A stretch of 64,000 bases of DNA from Rachycentron canadum (GCA_038496675.1 CM076654.1:7963677-8027676), one strand, 5' to 3'. Positions 11,137 through 25,224 are shown, counted from the stretch's first letter. The notes: a model not told the origin generated them from the letters alone. Numbers and translations are program-made.

Positions 11137-13766
11137 ATGAATCGAGTCCCCCTGCAGCAGACACAGAGCTGTGGGTCCTGGGAGTTGAAGGAGCGACTGG
11201 GAACCGGAGGCTTTGGGAATGTCACAAGATGGCAAAATAAGGTACAAAACTCTTTTAACTGTGGACAACTCTCACAGATTGGGTATGATATCAGACTGAA
11301 GGACTGGAAAGTCCTCCCAAGAGAGGATGTTTGGATAGCAGGCTGATAAGTCTTAACAGTTTGGATGGAAGATAATGTAAAGTCGCCCTACCAGAATTTC
11401 CCAGCAGACATCAACAACAGTGCAAACATTTCCGCAAGCAATGTTAATTTTTGATAATCAAAATCAATTAAATTGAAATTTTAAAGTCTGAATCAAAAAC
11501 AATTACATCACAGCAGTTCACAGATAAAAGATTTGGGAATGGGGTTTACACCTGTGCCATTTTTGAAACTTGTATGACATCAGCTCAGGAAGCTGTTTTC
11601 TTTCTGTGCCCTGTCCAGTAGAAACAGTGTCTATTGTTATGAGATCACTCTAAGTCACAGGATGAGAGATGGGACACTATGGGAATGTAAATATACCAGC
11701 TTACTGGTTCTTCCTCTTCCTCCTTGTTACTCATACTCTTGTTCAAGCAAAGTCAGAGAAACTGCAAACTGCAGCGAGTATGATCGCTCTGAAAAGCTTT
11801 TCATTTTTACTTTCAAATATGATTTTGACATAAACACGTCTTAGGACTTCTGCCACGTTGGCTGCACCTCTGACGTTATTATGTTTTGAACAAAAATTTA
11901 TCTTTGTGAAATCTGTTTTTGACCATGTGTGTCACGACATTATAGTTTGTTCACAGTCACAATTGTGGTGCTATTTACAGTCGGCTAATGAAGGAAATGC
12001 TGTTCAAAACAACTAATGTATTGTTTAGAATGAGTTTAGTTTTAGTTTAATCAATGCCACTGCATACTGAGCTAGAGGAGGCAAAAGGAGGAAAAGGACC
12101 AGACCCAAGAGGTCATTGCCGCCCAAAAGACCACCCAAATGACTAAGCTTCCTCAATGGGAAATTCATCCTGTATTAATGAGAATATAGAAGGCTATATT
12201 TAGTTTACAGATCACGTTGTGGGAAGCAGGGTGGGTTCCTTTTCCTTGATGATGCCATGTAGGTTGTAAGATGTACTTGTGTTGCTCATCGTTTTTGGCA
12301 GGTGGCTACATGTAGTTCTGTCACCTTCCCACAAAGGAGTTATGTATTTGTGTCATGGTTTCTGCTTCGTTCTCTTATTATCCGTCTGTCTCCGTCAAGT
12401 AGAAATACAAAAAAAGTGGGTCACGTTAAAGTATATAATTTACATTGTATTTAATCTGTTAAAAACAGATTGAGCTCGCAACTGAGGAGTAGCTGATACA
12501 TTTTCTTTTATATTATTGAAAATAATATCAATAGAGCCTTAAATGATTAGTCGACAGAAAATGAATTTGTTACTTCTTTAATAACCATGTAATCATATAA
12601 GTCAATTAGTGAAGTGGCAAACATTCAATGTGCTCAATTTTCTTATCTTGGAAATACGGTAAATTAACTATACAGTGTTTTAAACTGTTGGTCGGACAGA
12701 AAAAAAGCCATTTGAAGATGTCACCTTGAGTTTTAGGAAATGGTGGTGGACATTTACCACAGACTGAGCAATCGATAGATAAAACAAGAGAAATCATCAA
12801 TTATGAAAGTAATCATTATTTGCAGCCCTATATGTAACTGAAATGTTACATAAATTTCCAACCGTGAGCCCGACTTCAAAAATTTGTTCCTTCTAGTTTT
12901 CCTCTCCATATTCAAAATCATAACTTACAATCAAATTTTTTTTTTTTTTTTTTTTTTTACTAAAGTTATGTTACCAGAGATCAAGATTAAATTATGCATG
13001 ATTCTGTGCGTACGTGTGTGTGTGTGTTTTCAGGACACAGAGGAGCAGATTGCTATAAAGCAGTGTCGCCAGGAGCTGAGTGAGAGAAACAAGGAGAGAT
13101 GGTGTCTGGAGATCCAGATCATGAAAAGGTTAGTTCATCCACTCTCACATGCATCAAACTACTAAAGGGTCCCCTTTTGCCCCAATACCCTTCCTCTGTC
13201 ACCTTCAAATACCAGTCATGTTTTTCCTGTTAGTGTTTAGTTTGACGTAAACTTGCTGTTTACAAAAGACTCAGGCGTCTCTTTTTCCTCAGTGAAGCAT
13301 CTCACTTGGCTGAAGAAATCGGTGATTTCCCCGTTTCACCCGTCAACCTTTCAAACTCTTTCAGACTTTGCCCTAAAGCCCATTTTGGCATGTGAGAGAA
13401 GTTTTGGTTTGACTTGTTGTGACTCACCCTGGTATATTCCATGACAAGCTGGGTACTAATGAGTCTGACATTTGACTTTCATGTACCCATCTGCTTCACA
13501 AATCTTCTCAAAATACAAAAACTAAGTTTGTATCCTGAAATAGTAAAAATCACACAAGACATTAAATAATTAGAACAGCATGGAATTTGGGGTTATTTTG
13601 GTCTTTTGGTGGTTATTTCTGACGCAGTAATGTGCCACCTCTTCAATTTGCTCTGGTTTGGTGTGCGTTTCATTTCCACACACGTCTGTGTTGTCCATTA
13701 ACAGTTTAAGTTTTGGTGTCGTCTCACTAGAGATGGTTGGCTGCTTGTCCTGGTTTGCGAGATACA

Positions 13767-13835
<69 letters not shown>

Positions 13836-16014
13836 TCACTAGTATAAAAGCATTTTTTTCCTAGTCCCAATTTAACAAGTGTGTTGTTTTCAGACAGACA
13901 CAACCACAGCCCTCTGGTGCACCCACGCTTAACTTGTGGAGAAACCACAGGGCAGGGGACACATACATGGCAACCTACCATTAAGTTATTACAGCTACTT
14001 AACACAGATTTAAACATGCACATATACTGAAAAACACAACACTTTCAGAATGTCATGAAGTGTTCACCGAGCTTTGTTTTGCATTACTTTTGCATCTGCC
14101 AAAAAACATTGTATTTATCCATCTAATGCAGGTTCACTATCTTATTAAGTCTGATTTGATCCACTCTGAAAAATGTTTTCAGTTGCAGTCAAGGGAGGCT
14201 GAACAAAGATAAGAGAACTATTTTCCACATCAAATCATCATTGTTGCATTTGTCTCCCATAGTAACACAATATAACAAATGTGACCAAACCCTCTGGGTC
14301 TACAGGGGGATAGAAACAGGTTAATGACTAGTACTAAATCTTTATTCTGTTGAAGTCTGTTATCGTAGCTGTTACGGCTCATTGATTACATGTACTACAG
14401 AGATTTGGTTTTAGTGTCTTTCAAAATCTTCATGGCTCAGGTTTAATTTGAGTTTGTTATCTTTAAACTTGATCCTTGATTTTTTTTTTTTAAAGAGCCA
14501 CAACCCTGTGGAAATTGAAAACACATTGTTTCAGCCAGTTATAAGACAGCAAAGAATGAGAAAGAGGGAAAATAATCCAGCTGGTCAGAGAGCAGAGGGA
14601 GGAAGATGATGTTATCAGTTTTAGACACATTCATGAATTGATGAACAAGTTTGCACAGAATTATGAAGGATTGCCATTTAAGATATATTTTTGGACACTG
14701 CAATTATGCAAAAGAGATTCTGTTGTTTTTTTTTTGATAAAATTTGATCTAGATTTGTACATTTCGCAGGATACAGTTTCAAAGTTGCATAAATATATAT
14801 CATATATATATATATATATATATATCTGTATAAACCCTTTGTATAAACGTGTATAAATCTAATATGATCATGCAGCCCTACTAACCCACTGGTCTCCTCA
14901 TTTCTACTTTCTCAGGTTGGATCATGTTAACGTTGTTGCAGCCAGAGAGGTTCCTGAAGGTATGGGGAAACTGGTGGCCACCAATGATCTGCCACTACTG
15001 GCTATGGAGTACTGCCAGGGAGGAGACCTGAGAAAGGTAGATGTTTGTGACATGTCTGGGAGGGCATGTGCATATATGTGGTTAAGAACACAGGATTAGA
15101 GCTTTGGGTCAAAGTGCTGAATCACAATAAATCAATAAGAAGAACTAATCATGTGAGTTGATAATCCTTTATGAACCACTTTTCCCGGATCTCGATAGTT
15201 TGGCTGTGTGAACTTTCACAGCTCTTACTGTATGTACGATCCAGGACATACGGCAAAAATATTCTTAAAAATAATTTTATGAACGAAAAATACAAGCACA
15301 TCAATGTATATTTTGGGGGGATTTTACTGAGATACTCAGGGGTTTACCTGCAGTGCATTCTGGGGGAGAAATCTGGCACAGTTTTTAATCCGAGTGTGCA
15401 GCCTGAGGCGATGTTGGCACCAGGCAGCCAGAAGAAGAGGAAAATGCCAACTATCACAAGCCGCAGTGTCATAAAAATTTCAAAGCTTCCCAGATGGTCA
15501 AGAACTAAGCAGTCGAGTTGGGGGCAGATTGAGTGGTTAGAACAGAAAACAGCACTATCCTCCTTTGTCAGGCCAACCACAAGTTTCCAGCAGTGGAAGG
15601 CTTTGCAAATATAAATTTTAAAGTTGAGAATTTAAAGCTTTTACAATGAAAGCTTAGATTTTTCCAATTTGCTACCAGAAAGAATCTTAAAAGTCTACAG
15701 TGCAAAAATGCCTTTGTGAAGAAAATGGAAACAGAAAAGCTGTGGTTTGTTTTTTTTTTTCTTGAATGTGAGCCCTTTCCTGTCTTCTGATGTATGTCAG
15801 AATATCTGAAAGCATCTGATTAATCACTGTCTCTGCTTGTAGTGTTTCCTTTCTGTGGTTCATACCATTCAAGTATAAGATGTCTATGTTTGTGTTTTCT
15901 GCAGTATCTGAACCTTTTGGAGAACTGCTGTGGAATGAGGGAGGGCTCCGTTTTGATTTTGTTACGGGACATTTGTAAGTATCCTGCATGATCATGATGC
16001 TGATTATGAAATTT

Positions 16015-16045
<31 letters not shown>

Positions 16046-19000
16046 GAGTGAGTGTGAGTGTGAGTGTGAGTGTGAGTGAGAGAGAGAGAGTGAGAGAGAG
16101 AGGGAGAGGGAGTAATTGATAAAATGAGCTGACAGCATGATTCGTTTCCAGTAGTATGGAGTAAGTCGTCATGGTGACCAGTATCATGATGTCACCAATG
16201 ACTATTGACCAGTAGCCTCTTAGTCAACCTTGGGCTGCTCACACGCAGACAGGCTTACGTCAACAAATGGACACTCGCACTGTTTTTCCCAAACATAATG
16301 AAGGAATGCTCACATCAACAACAGTATATAAACAGGCCTGATAGAAGACACATATGGTATTGATTACATATATCTGGGTGGGAAATAGAGTAACATGTAT
16401 ATACACACACACACACATACTTGCACACACACACACTTCCACACAGCTACACACCCACACTAAAACTCCTTTTCCTGTTACCCACCGGTGGACATTTCCT
16501 GATAATGAGTGATCATCTTTAAACTGTTTCCTGAGTTAGGGAAAAGACACGTGATATGCACACCCACCCCTCCCAACCACCTACCCACACACACACACAC
16601 ACCGACCCACACACACACACATTTCACCTCTATCTTACACATACTACTTTCCTGCTACATCAGTAACCACACCCAGTGGTGACGTCATAGGCTCCTGTAG
16701 TTTTTTACATTTTTACATCGCTACAATAAGGTGAGGGTTCAGACCACAGGAGGTCACGCCACTGTTTAGTTGCCTTTTAAGGAGTATATTGATGCCCAGT
16801 GAAAGTCTTGGTGCAGTGAGGTAGAACTGTACTCCGTGGTGTGTTATTGCACTGTGACGTCACTGTTGGGTGCACCAGACCACACTTTCATCAGTGATGC
16901 TGGCTGTGATCAGAGGTGAAAACACAACTTTCCACCAGAGAGGGCAGGGAATTCCCTCAAGTGACAGGGTTTGAGTCAGTGTTAGTTTGGGCTAAAATCT
17001 ATATGTGTGAAGAAAAATTGGGTTGTGATGTGTGCGGAGCCCTTTGTGGCCTGCTCCTTACCTCTGCTCCATGGTCAAGCTGGAAGCTTTGTTAGCAGCT
17101 ACTTGTTTCTGTACTGCAATTTCTTTACTTTATAAAAATGTTCCTTTATTTATTTCCTTTATATACACTAAATTACCAGTAACAGCTAAATATCTGCAAT
17201 ATGTTAATATCAATCTATGCAACTGCCAGGCCAATTTTTCAGTTTAACATGCAGCATGAGCCTCTTTCGTATGGGGAATAAACCAGGATTCTTATTCTTT
17301 CAAATGATAAACTTCACTTCATTAAATCAGTTTCAGTGCATGAAACACTAACTCTACGTTAATCCTCTGAATCATGTTTCTTGTATTTCTTCTTCTCATT
17401 TTCCTCAGCTTCTGCTCTGACCTACCTTCATAAGAAGAGGATCATCCACAGAGATCTGAAGCCAGAAAACATTGTGCTGCAGCAGGGAGAGAAGAGAGTG
17501 AGTTAAAATCCCCATGAACCATCTTGTTATGACAAATTCACCCAAACCACAACAAAGAAGTCATATAAAGGCCTCTTGCCTGTATGTGGGTTATGTGGAA
17601 TAAGTCAGGAGACTCGTCTCTTACACGTCCACATGTTTGCACCCACCAGTTGATGCATTGAATATTTAATGTGGAAAACTTAATCCTTTAACTTATCATT
17701 GCAGTTATGAGGAACTTTTCAGATCGTCTTGCTCTTACCTTCCTCTGGGGGAAATGAAAAATGTTATATAACTGAGGCTAGACATATTAAAGAGGTCATA
17801 TATCCATGTTTATACACACTGCCTGAGTAATGGTATTTTAACAAAACAAACTTTATCTGCACTAATTTTATAGTTTTGCATGAAAACTTGTTTTTGTCTT
17901 TCACATTAGAGAAACTAAAATCCAACATATTTGGCTTTAGAGGTTTGTTTACACACAGGATTGTTTACAGGATAAGATTTTGCATTTTCTTTGTTCTCTC
18001 TCACTTCTCACTTCCTCTCTTTCTCTTAATTTAGTTAATCCACAAAATTATCGATCTCGGCTATGCCAAAGAGCTGGACCAGAGCAGCCTCTGCACATCA
18101 TTTGTGGGGACACTGCAGTACTTAGTAAGGGATGAAACATAGGTGAACATGTTTTACTCACTGTATTCTAGACAGTAAAAGAGAAACTGGTGTTTTTTCT
18201 TTCCCTCCTTCTCTCAGGCTCCTGAGCTCATTGAGAGGCAGAAGTACACGGTCACTGTGGACTACTGGAGCTTCGGGACTTTGGTGTTTGAATGTATCAC
18301 AGGATTTCGGCCTTTTTTACCGACCTGGCAGCCTGTTCCCTGGTAGCACCACCTTACAAAATTTTCCAATATTTCATGAGCAAGGAAATTAAGTTGTGTT
18401 TTCTAAACTAGCTTGAGGGTGATACATTTCAAGATTTCCACCATTTGACCCTTCTTTCGCTCTTTTTTCACTTTTTCACCATTTGATTACAGAGTGGCTT
18501 TTGCAAAATAATCTGAACAATGATATTTTTTATAATAAGCAATGATAAGCATAATTCCAAATGAATGTTATTGTTTAATACATGGCTTTCAACATGCAAT
18601 GAATATATAAATAAGCAGGAGTTGCCAAAGCAAGAATTGCAGGATATGTGGGTTGCGCCTTTGTGCCCTGCTAATATGATCAAAAAAAGATGTAAAACAG
18701 GGGTCTAGGTCAGAGAGAGAAAAAATATCACCCCATTATTAGACATAACACATAACAGGTCACTCATAAAATGGAGGAAAAACATTTGCACACTCAAAAA
18801 GAAAAACAACTCCCAGCCAAAATGTTTTTTAAGTTTTTCTCTCATATAATCCCCTTCAGGCACAATAAAGTGAGGCTGAAGCAAGATGATGATATTGTCG
18901 TCTATGAGGATCTCTCAGGGGAGGTTCGCTTCTCCAAACATGTGCCCCAGCCCAACAACCTCAACAGGTGTGTTAATCTTTGACAGACCAACACATACAC

Positions 19001-22000
19001 ATAAAAATGCTGTTGGAGACCTTTATTAACTTAGCCTCATGTGTTGTTAACTGTTGCTTGACAGTCTGTTAATAGAGAAAATGGAGCGGTGGCTGCAGCT
19101 GATGTTAAAGTGGTCTCCGCAGGAGAGAGGTAAAGACCACGATGCTACGCCCAGCAACTGCTTCGCCCAACTGGAGAGCATACTGCAGCTCAAGGTTAAT
19201 TTAGTAATTCATACACTTATTCTTTCACCATATCATTTGCCCATCCCATGTTGACATGTTGTGTTTTCATTTATTTGTTAAATACTGGTATGATTTTGAC
19301 AAATTTCTTTGAATGTGTGGTCCATTATTACACTCATTACCTCAGGCACCACTTCCTAAAGTTTGGTGGTATTTGAAGGGACTGTGCACCTTTTGCCTTA
19401 ACCAACACATTCACCCACTCTGTCAACATGTGCTCGGTCCTTCCTCTTCCCCTCAGCTGGTCCACGTCCTGAACATGATGTCTGCTACGATCCTGACATA
19501 CTCGGTCTCAGACAATGAGACTGTGGCCGACCTGCAGCTAAGAATTGAAAAAGACACCGACATCCCTGCAGCCAATCAGGAGCTTCTGCTGGAGGCGGGA
19601 TTGGCCTTGGAGCCCAATGGACTGGCCACACAATGTGCCATAGATTACACAGTAATATCTGACATAAACACTGTACACACACTGCCTTCACAGAGTATAC
19701 AACCACATGACCTGATAATGGGCCTGAGTCAGTGATATTATAATTTCTGTCTGTAGGAAATAGATGGCCGACGGACAGACTTGCCCCTGGTCTTCCTGTT
19801 TGATCGCTCATCTTGCAGTTATGAGCCCCAGTTTGCTCCTTGCACCCTCCCTGAAAACATCCGCTTTGTCCGTGAGTTTGTTTTCTCTCAACTAATGATA
19901 TTAAAAAACTACAATATATCGTTTTCCGATGTCCTTTTACTCATCTTTACACCTATGTCAGTTATTCTACTTGGTGGAATTTGCTTCAGTGCATAAACAC
20001 ACAAAACTAATAATCTTATTTAAGATGTATGTTGTCTCAAGGTTCGTGTAGTAGATTTCCAGTGGAGGCTTTGCACTAACACGAAGTGAAAATTAACATT
20101 GTAGAGCTGCAAATTCTTGGTTAAGATCATTTACAGTTGTGACTTAAGTTGTAAGTTGATTGCAAACTATATTCAGTTGAGTAAAATAAGATTATGATAA
20201 ACATCCATTTCTTTTTCTGACTTTGTGTCTTTCTGTGCATGTGTGTCTTTCTTTGTCTGTCTTTCTCATAGAAACTGACCCAAAGCACCTTCTGGCTTAC
20301 AGCCCTCTGCGGAGGACCTGCGGCCAGGCGTGGCACACCATCCGTTCCCTGAAGGAAGACTGGCAAAGGCTGCAGCAGGGGCAGAAAGCTGCCATGTAGG
20401 ACAAACACAAATACACACACAACCTCCCATACATATGTATTACATGTTTGATAAAACAAACACATTTCTTTTCCTCTTTTCAGCATGAGCCTGCTGAGAC
20501 ACAACTCCTCACTGTCCAAACAGAAGAATGAGATGGTGTCTATGCACCAGAGACTCACGGCCAAGCTGGATTTCTTCACCACCAGCCTTCATATAGATAT
20601 GGACAAATACCAGGAGCAGACAGCCACTGGGATTGGTATTATGTTACGAAAACGTGTTGATAGATAGTAGGGAGTTTACATCACAGCTTCTAAAACTGCA
20701 GTTTATCTGTCCTTCCATTGGAATGATTTGCAGCTTGTCTATTGTTTTTACCTCGGGCAGAAAGAGCACATGAATGTCAGAACAATTCAGTTTGCCACTG
20801 ACTAATGATAGTCTTTTTACATTTGCTAGCGTCAGAGAAACTCCTCTGCGTGTGGAGGGAGATGGAGCAAACTGCTGTCAGCTGTGGTCAGGTAAAGTTG
20901 AGTGTGTTTCTGCGCATGTGCATATATGTGTGTGTGTTTTAAAAAGACTAAAACCCACGGGTGGCTTCCCAGGCCAAGGTGAATGAACTGGAGGAAGAGA
21001 TGATGCAGCTGCAGCCAGACATAGTGGATGTGCAGAGGCAGCCATGGAGGAGTGGAGAGGCACTGGACACACTGTAAGTTTGACTAAACTTCACTGTAAA
21101 AATGATTAAAAACAAATGAAAAATAGATGCTTTGTTTATCTTGGACCTGATCTCTTCCCCCTCTTTGGTGCCCAGGGAAGGAAGGGCCATGGAGCTGTTC
21201 CGTAAACTCAGGGAGAAACCTAGAGGTTTGGATTTGTCACGCATCTGTTCACTACTTAACACTTGTTCTGGTGGTTCCCTATGAAAACAAAGCTCCTTTT
21301 TAAGTTTCCTCTGGCCCTTTCCCTTTCCCTCGCCCTGCTCAGACCAGAGGTGCTCAGGAGACAGTCAGGAGGTGGTGCGCCTGGTACTTCAGGCTGTGCA
21401 GTTCTATGAGAGGAAGCTCAGAGACTTCTACACACACCTCAGGTACTCGCACAAAAAAACACTATATTTGTTATTACACTCAGAAAGCAGTTCCCAGGTC
21501 ACACAAAACAGGACTGCGCTGCTAAAAATACTTAAACTTATGAGCCCTGCTGTGGTTTTGTGGAGCATAGCTGGGGCCAATGTACAGTCATGCCAGTGGT
21601 ATCAGCTTTACAACTTTAGGACCAGTGACTTTATTAATGGTCAATACATGATATATTATTTCTATACGGATGAATCTGAGGCCACTATAATGCACAGTTA
21701 AGACCATTGATTGGTGGGCTCTGAACATCCAAAATTTTATTTGGATTGTCGCTGTAATACAGTTAGTACCTGATGCAGATTGAGACTAAAGAGAATTTTT
21801 CTTAGAAATAAGTAAGGTCACACAAATTGTAAAGGAATCATAATTGTAGGTGGGCTTTTTCACAACATGCATTTTGACACTGCATAGCAGGAAAAGGGCA
21901 GGTGTCCAGAATAACATTGAAGACAAACAGGAGAGGGAAGGATTTGTTTATCTGTCTGGTATGTAGATGCCCACAAGTTCCTGAGAAAAGGTCTAATCAG

Positions 22001-23242
22001 ACAGAATAAATGAAAACAGCTATTACCTACAACTCTTGTAAATTGTAATGTGTAAAGGCAGTTATGGCACAAAAGGTACATTTCTTCATGTTATATGCAG
22101 TAAGACAGCAGTGTGCCGTCAGCGTGTGATGGAGCTGCTGCCGAAGGTGGAGGGTGTGGTCCAGAAGATGGCAGAGAGCGAACAAGTCCTGATGAGTCTG
22201 CAGGAGAAACGGCAGAAGGAGCTGTGGAACCTGCTCAAAGTTGCCTGTGTGAGGACACATGGACAGTTCACACACACTGACACAAAGTATAGCCATCGGT
22301 GATGATCACTGAATAGCAGCAGGCAAACAAATGTTGATAAGTGCCAGTGGATTTATCTAAGGACCAGTTATAGTTATAGTTAGTTTTTATCTGACTATCA
22401 CACAATAAAACTCATCATCTCATCTTGTGTAGAGTAAAGTTCGCAGCCCAGTGAGTGGAAGTCCTGATGGATTACGAACTCCTTCATCAGTGCCACCTCT
22501 TCTCACCGCCAGACAAAGCTTACAACAGCTGTGAGTGCAGTGACACACACACACAAACCACAGACTGAGGTTTAAAGGATGTTTTCCCTTTGGGTCAAAA
22601 ACTCATCTTTTGCAGATGTTTTTAAGAGCTACAGAAAATAACCTTGACTCGTTCATTTAGCCACATGTATATTTGCGCACAAAGACACGTTAATATTTAA
22701 TATTTATTTATATAAAACGTAAAAAAAAATTTTAATTCACTACATTTTTTGGTTTCAAACAAATGTCAGACTAGTGGGAGTTATCTTTGTGAACTGATGA
22801 TTTTTCTATAGACTCCCCACTTTTAATTTTGCTTCCACACACTCTCCAGTAAACCAAATACATATCCTGAACAAACACAAGTTAACTCTTATCCAAGTGA
22901 TATCCAAGTCATGAATCAAACTTTGGGTGTGTCTGCAGTGATGAGTCACTTGTGGAGCAGAGTAGGACATTTGAAAGTCGACTTCAGAGTTTGCTGCATG
23001 ATACCATCCAGGAATCAGAAAACAGTATGGAGGTATGCACTGCTCACACTCACTCACACACATACACACATTACTCCCTCAGCTCTTATATTTGTCTTGT
23101 TTTGATGCCAAGCATCCTTTATTGGATTTTTCAGAATTATGTGGATGGCTATTAAACTTTCCATCCTTTCTTTTTGTCCTAGATGTTGAGGGAGTGGACG
23201 TGGCTCCATGGAAGCCAGAGTTTCTCCAGTGACCTCTCCTAA
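11137..23242 (+). CDS. ikbkb: Inhibitor of NF-kappaB kinase subunit beta (IKKbeta)
   Basis: Cytoplasmic Ser/Thr kinase of the IKK complex that phosphorylates IkappaB to release NF-kappaB. Coding exons: 11137-11241, 13034-13128, 14916-15036, 15905-15974, 17409-17497, 18035-18124, 18218-18342, 18860-18967, 19065-19194, 19457-19651, 19757-19871, 20272-20395, 20484-20635, 20830-20891, 20973-21073, 21176-21225, 21343-21442, 22101-22248, 22433-22530, 22939-23032, 23183-23242; all GT-AG, frame intact, 743 residues (human 756). Visible motifs: glycine loop GTGGFGNV (22-29), K44 in IAIKQC, HRDLKPEN with D146, DLG at 167, activation-loop serines 178 and 182, APE at 191. A ubiquitin-like domain (exons 9-11) and helical scaffold/dimerisation domain (exons 12-20) follow. 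The last exon carries REWTWLHG, matching the NEMO-binding LDWSWL. CHUK is excluded by closer match to IKKbeta throughout. Confidence 0.97.
11242..13033 (+). other. ikbkb intron 1 (after first coding exon)
   Basis: About 1.8 kb of noncoding DNA with no recognised element other than a 19-22 base poly(T) near 12937-12958 and a short GT run just before the acceptor. Confidence 0.7.
13769..13832. repeat. (GT)n microsatellite, about 32 units
   Basis: Uninterrupted GT dinucleotide run in the intron between ikbkb coding exons 2 and 3. It is the longest pure dinucleotide run in the window and produces spurious poly-Thr/His or Cys/Val open frames on both strands. Confidence 0.97.
14800..14825. repeat. 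(TA)n microsatellite
   Basis: Short TA run about 90 bases upstream of ikbkb coding exon 3. Confidence 0.9.
16016..16112. repeat. Compound (GT)n-(GTGA)n-(GA)n microsatellite
   Basis: GT repeats pass into GTGAGT-type repeats and then GA-rich sequence, starting about 40 bases after the donor of ikbkb coding exon 4. Confidence 0.95.
16399..16625. repeat. Clustered (CA)n tracts
   Basis: Several interrupted CA runs (about 16401-16437 and 16586-16622) inside the intron between ikbkb coding exons 4 and 5. Confidence 0.9.
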
Positions 23243-23349
23243 GTCAGGTCCCATTCGTACATGTGATACTGTACTGCCTCTGTGTGGATTGGGCATCACA
23301 CTACATGGGGATATACTATTTACTATATACCAGCTCTTCTGACAATGTG

Positions 23350-23355
23350 AATAAA
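23350..23355 (+). terminator. ikbkb: ikbkb polyadenylation signal AATAAA
   Basis: First canonical AATAAA after the ikbkb stop (23240-23242), giving a 3' UTR of roughly 130 bases. Longer transcripts are possible because the following 1.4 kb holds no other gene. Confidence 0.6.
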
Positions 23356-23359
23356 GCAA

Positions 23360-25220
23360 TACCTGCTGGCACATATTTGCTAAATGAGATACTCACTGCG
23401 AATATTTGAAGCACATTTGAAGCCAAATATCCTGATAATGATTTATATCAGAGAAATTTTGAAGAAAATTACTATTTATTTACCCACCTGTGAGTTAAAT
23501 GATAAATCATTTGGTCTGAAATTGCACCTCATTATTTACAAAGCAACTGTTCTGCTGGTTTTGTTCATATAATAACACAAAATTGTGTCTAAACATAAAC
23601 AGTAATAAAGTCCCAGTCAGACTGTCACCACAGTCCTCCTGTATGCAGAGTGGCTTGCAGGGTGGACAAAGCTTCAAAATGGATCTATCTTGAAACAGCT
23701 GAGACCCAAAAACCACATATTTTATCCTCACATTTACCTACAAGAGAATTAATGAATGTAAATAATGTGTTACAGAATTGTAACCAGAAAGATTTCCATC
23801 TTTGTTTTCTTAGTTTTTAAACTCTACGTTTTAGTTACATTTGTTTAACTGTGTTTGGTGGACTTTTATTGAAAAGATTGTAGATTTAAGACGATGCTTT
23901 GATATAAAAGATAATCGAGTGTAGTTTTATTCCGTCTCTGCCTTAAACTGTGTATTAAGAAGCAAAATGTCAAAGTATATCAGTTTTTATTTCTGTGTAT
24001 TACTGTACTGTTGTTGTTTTTTTTATTGTTTATTTGTTTTAGTAAGACAATCATTGAATAACGTAAATGTGAACATTTTAATTTACAACCACTGATAATT
24101 ATGCAATGCAAGGAAACAATAACGAGAACTCTTGTAAAATATGCTGCAGCATATTTCAAGAATTGTAAACCTTCCAAAGTTAAATTGTTTTGGAGACTGT
24201 GTCAAAGAGGTCGGGTCTGTGGTAATGTTTGTGGCCAGGTAAAGACAACACCGATATTATGGTCTATCACTTAATTGATTTCTTTCTCTTTTTTTGCTTT
24301 TTGTTGAAATGCAAAAAATGTCATATTGAGTTACTAAGTTAACTTAATTTCAATAGCAGTAATTCCTTTTAGCGCTATTATATTTGAATATGTGTGTTTT
24401 AGATACAACCGCTAGTGTGTTACATTTTTCAGCTTTATTGTAATTTTTTTTAACACTTTGCTGTGCCCATGTTATTCCCAACTATACTTTGTTTTATATA
24501 GATCCTACAAAGTGATGACATGTTACATTTCTGTGTATGTGATATACTTGATGTCTGTTTGTGCTATTTTTAATAATGTCAGAAAAACAGAATGTTTCAC
24601 ATTTCTATTATAACTTTTAAAGCAAAATTTAATTTGTATCTTGAATACAGTTTTTATTGTTTGTAGTAGATTTTAACCTTTCTGTTCTCCAAAAATTTCC
24701 ATTTTTCAGGGAAAGACTGTTTGATGGCAACCAAAATTTAAAAAAAACACACCCATTAATGTTATAAAGTTTTACATTCTTTATTCCATTAATTCAATAA
24801 AATTAATTTGAGGTCCTAACTGTTGGCTAACTTTCCACAGCACAGATAGAGTGAAATGTAGTGGTAAAGGTAAAACAGGTACAGGACACAAAAGAAGACA
24901 CAACAAAGAGGTGACACAGAGACCCAAATTGCCGTCAGCTGTTTTTACCAAATTGGACCTGAAAAATAGACATTTTGGCAACTGAAGGTTTACAGTTAAT
25001 AACTGTGTTACTGAGGTCAAATGGTGGAATCAAAGTCAGTCCACTCAGTCTGAGGTGGCTCAACTGCTCCTTCTCTTTTCTGCTTAATTCTCTGCAGATT
25101 TTATTGCATCTGTTTACAGTCGCTGTACTTGTCAATGTGACAATGAAGTCAAAAAAGTCCCTCTAGCCTTTAAAGCATGCAACAAAACCACAATATACCA
25201 AAACAGGCATCCTCTAATAA
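23360..25220. other. Tail-to-tail spacer between ikbkb and vdac3
   Basis: AT-rich noncoding DNA between the convergent 3' ends of ikbkb (+) and vdac3 (-). No coding exon or mobile element recognised. Minus-strand AATAAA candidates for vdac3 lie at 24780-24785 and 25225-25230. Confidence 0.6.
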
Positions 25221-25224
25221 TCTT

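Noticed and set aside
13570..14023. Open frames with long His-Thr or Cys-Val runs
   Set aside because: They are translations of the GT microsatellite at 13769-13832.
15171..15614. 147-codon plus-strand open frame in ikbkb intron 3
   Set aside because: It starts just downstream of exon 3, shows no domain or family I recognise, and has no splice or expression evidence. It could be a fragment of an unrecognised repeat, but I cannot support a gene.
15687..16187. 166-codon minus-strand open frame
   Set aside because: It is created by the GT/GA compound microsatellite (repeated His-Thr and Leu-Thr) and overlaps ikbkb exon 4 in antisense.
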